Below, piece by piece: positions 62,997 to 64,000 of a DNA stretch of 64,000 nucleotides. The notes below the pieces were generated by a model that saw only the letters and a list, made by a program, of their open reading frames with translations, had not been told where the DNA came from and made no database searches. Origin of the DNA: a virus. The first letter of the stretch is position 1. Each line of letters begins with the position of its first letter. The stretch covers positions 62,001 to 126,000 of IMG/VR virus record IMGVR_UViG_3300025154_000052; one strand, given 5' to 3'. The translations under genes and the position numbers were made by a program.

Positions 62997-63204
62997 TGTT
63001 GCATTCGAGATCCACCGGCACCGTCACAGTCGGGCGATCAAGCGGTATGCCAAGATTGCCGGACTGTACCTGGCTATCAATGTCTTGCGGGGGTCGGTTC
63101 TGAGTTATTCACTGATGGTAGGCATGGGGGCGATGCTTACCACATGCACGATCGCGGATGCCCCGGCGCAGAAAGCGGAATGGAAACACGTTGGGAAAAG
63201 ATAG
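62929..63204 (+). CDS. small membrane protein
   Basis: A 91-residue protein from GTG 62929. The hydrophobic segment YAKIAGLYLAINVLRGSVLS continuing through a second stretch (YSLMVGMGAMLTTC) could be one or two spans. It overlaps the upstream gene by 68 bp and the terminase by 25 bp. Possible second holin or a packaging-associated membrane protein. Confidence 0.55.
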   Translation: MRNQLASVVGAYQDPGDPTTASDVAFEIHRHRHSRAIKRYAKIAGLYLAINVLRGSVLSYSLMVGMGAMLTTCTIADAPAQKAEWKHVGKR

Positions 63205-64000
63205 CAAAGCTTCAGGAACTCGAGAAGATCAGCGCAGTCGCGCGGGCCAGAAAGGTCAAGCAGGCGCGACATGACACCAACGTCTTCGTCGAGTATTGCT
63301 TTTCCGACTCCCGGCGCAAGAACCCGGACGGAACCCCGCATCAGGTCCGCCAGTCGCAAGTTCATCGCGATTTCCAGTCCGCCATAGATACCCAGGAATA
63401 CATCTTTGGCGAACTTCCTCGAGACACCGGCAAGACGACACAGTGTGTGGCCAGAGTGTTGTTCTGGCTGGGCAATAACCCGGATGAACTCATCAAGATC
63501 ATCTGCGTGAGTGATGCGGAAGCCAAGAAGCGTGTCCGCGAGATCACAGAGCACATTCTGCACAACCCACGAGTGCATGAAGTCTTCCCCCACCTGAAGC
63601 CAGCGAACATGGCAGGGTGGACTCAACACGCAATCTATTGCCAGCGTAAGATCATCTCGAAGGACGCCAGCGTCGAAGCTTACGGCCTGGACAGCTCTGG
63701 TATTGGTGGTCGTGCCACACGACTGCTATTCGATGACGTGGTCAATCCCAAATCCGTCCGCTCCGAGGCTATGCGTGAGGCGACAAAGGAGACCTTCTTC
63801 GGTGTCTGGCTCCCGATGGTCGAAGAGGACGACGACGGGGAAGCAGCGGGCTCACCAGTCAACGACGACGGGGAGGAGACCGACTTCAACTCTCTTCCCG
63901 ACACGCTACCGGACAGACGCGCTCGAGGCGGACAACTGGCCGAGTTACCTGAACGAGAATGCGCAGACGGGGCCAAAGTCGTCTGGATCGGGACGCCATG
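63180..64000 (+). CDS. terL: terminase large subunit, 3' end off the window
   Basis: The frame from ATG 63180 (METRWEKIAKLQELEKISAV) runs off the right edge; about 273 codons are seen. LPRDTGKTTQCVARVLFWLG near residue 78 is a terminase-type Walker A (Pro-Arg-Asp-Thr-Gly-Lys-Thr), IICVSDAEAKKR a beta-strand/loop, and RATRLLFDDVVNPKS the Walker B. This ATPase cuts concatemeric DNA and pumps it into proheads. An acidic insert (EEDDDGEAAGSPVNDDGEE) follows Walker B. The nuclease domain should lie beyond the window. Confidence 0.87.
   Translation, partial: METRWEKIAKLQELEKISAVARARKVKQARHDTNVFVEYCFSDSRRKNPDGTPHQVRQSQVHRDFQSAIDTQEYIFGELPRDTGKTTQCVARVLFWLGNNPDELIKIICVSDAEAKKRVREITEHILHNPRVHEVFPHLKPANMAGWTQHAIYCQRKIISKDASVEAYGLDSSGIGGRATRLLFDDVVNPKSVRSEAMREATKETFFGVWLPMVEEDDDGEAAGSPVNDDGEETDFNSLPDTLPDRRARGGQLAELPERECADGAKVVWIGTP

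Noticed and set aside
1-64000. CRISPR array
   Set aside because: No run of short, evenly spaced direct repeats was seen; the repeats found are pairs or scattered promoter modules.

Overview
The window is a slice of a double-stranded DNA tailed-phage genome (free phage or integrated prophage), roughly 57% GC. The evidence is a terminase large subunit running off the right edge, a tyrosine integrase beside a tRNA-derived attachment site, a cI-like repressor, a CHAP endolysin, a tRNA/tmRNA array, and mostly short, tightly packed genes joined by ATGA/GTGA start-stop overlaps. The host cannot be named from sequence alone. The capsid and tail genes presumably lie beyond position 64000.

Layout. (1) 1-13.6 kb is a leftward arm of three transcription units: Mom-like DNA-modification genes with an HNH endonuclease and a PP2C phosphatase; an orphan DndC sulfurtransferase with a radical-SAM protein and a mini PP-loop ATPase; and a set of hypothetical proteins with a degenerate N6-methylase. 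(2) 13.6-15.8 kb is a non-coding divergent region with inverted repeats, a 75-bp direct repeat and an abrupt strand-composition switch; it may be an origin or control region. (3) 15.8-40.9 kb is a long rightward arm of nucleic-acid enzymes: kinase, two methylases, HD hydrolase, SF1 and SNF2 helicases, GNATs, two tandem IbrA-IbrB (PAPS-reductase-like plus ParB-like) pairs, and a DpdA-like deazapurine transferase. (4) 40.9-48.1 kb is leftward: a mosaic of small genes with repeated hairpin leaders, two small HTH proteins and the integrase, ending at an attP that carries the 3' half of a tRNA-Thr(CGT). (5) 48.4-52 kb is the lysogeny control area with the repressor and a lipoprotein. (6) 52-59.5 kb holds a PD-(D/E)XK nuclease, a Gp37/Gp68-like protein, two D12 adenine methylases and the endolysin. 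(7) 59.5-62.5 kb is an RNA-rich segment with a small RNA, broken or abnormal tRNAs around an HNH gene, tRNA-Glu, tRNA-Lys and a complete tmRNA. (8) 62.7-64 kb has two small membrane proteins and the terminase.

Two themes tie the genes together. The first is DNA or RNA modification: two Mom-like proteins, DndC, two IbrA, one mini PP-loop protein, a DpdA homologue, a radical-SAM protein and five methylase-like genes. Several of these carry a QLSLF-type peptide resembling the bacterial sliding-clamp-binding motif, which suggests they act at the replication fork. The second is a shared promoter module, ATTAAAATA-N4-TTGAcy-N17-TAtamT, found at about ten places on both strands and heading most transcription units. 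All functions are read from motifs; no database search was possible.
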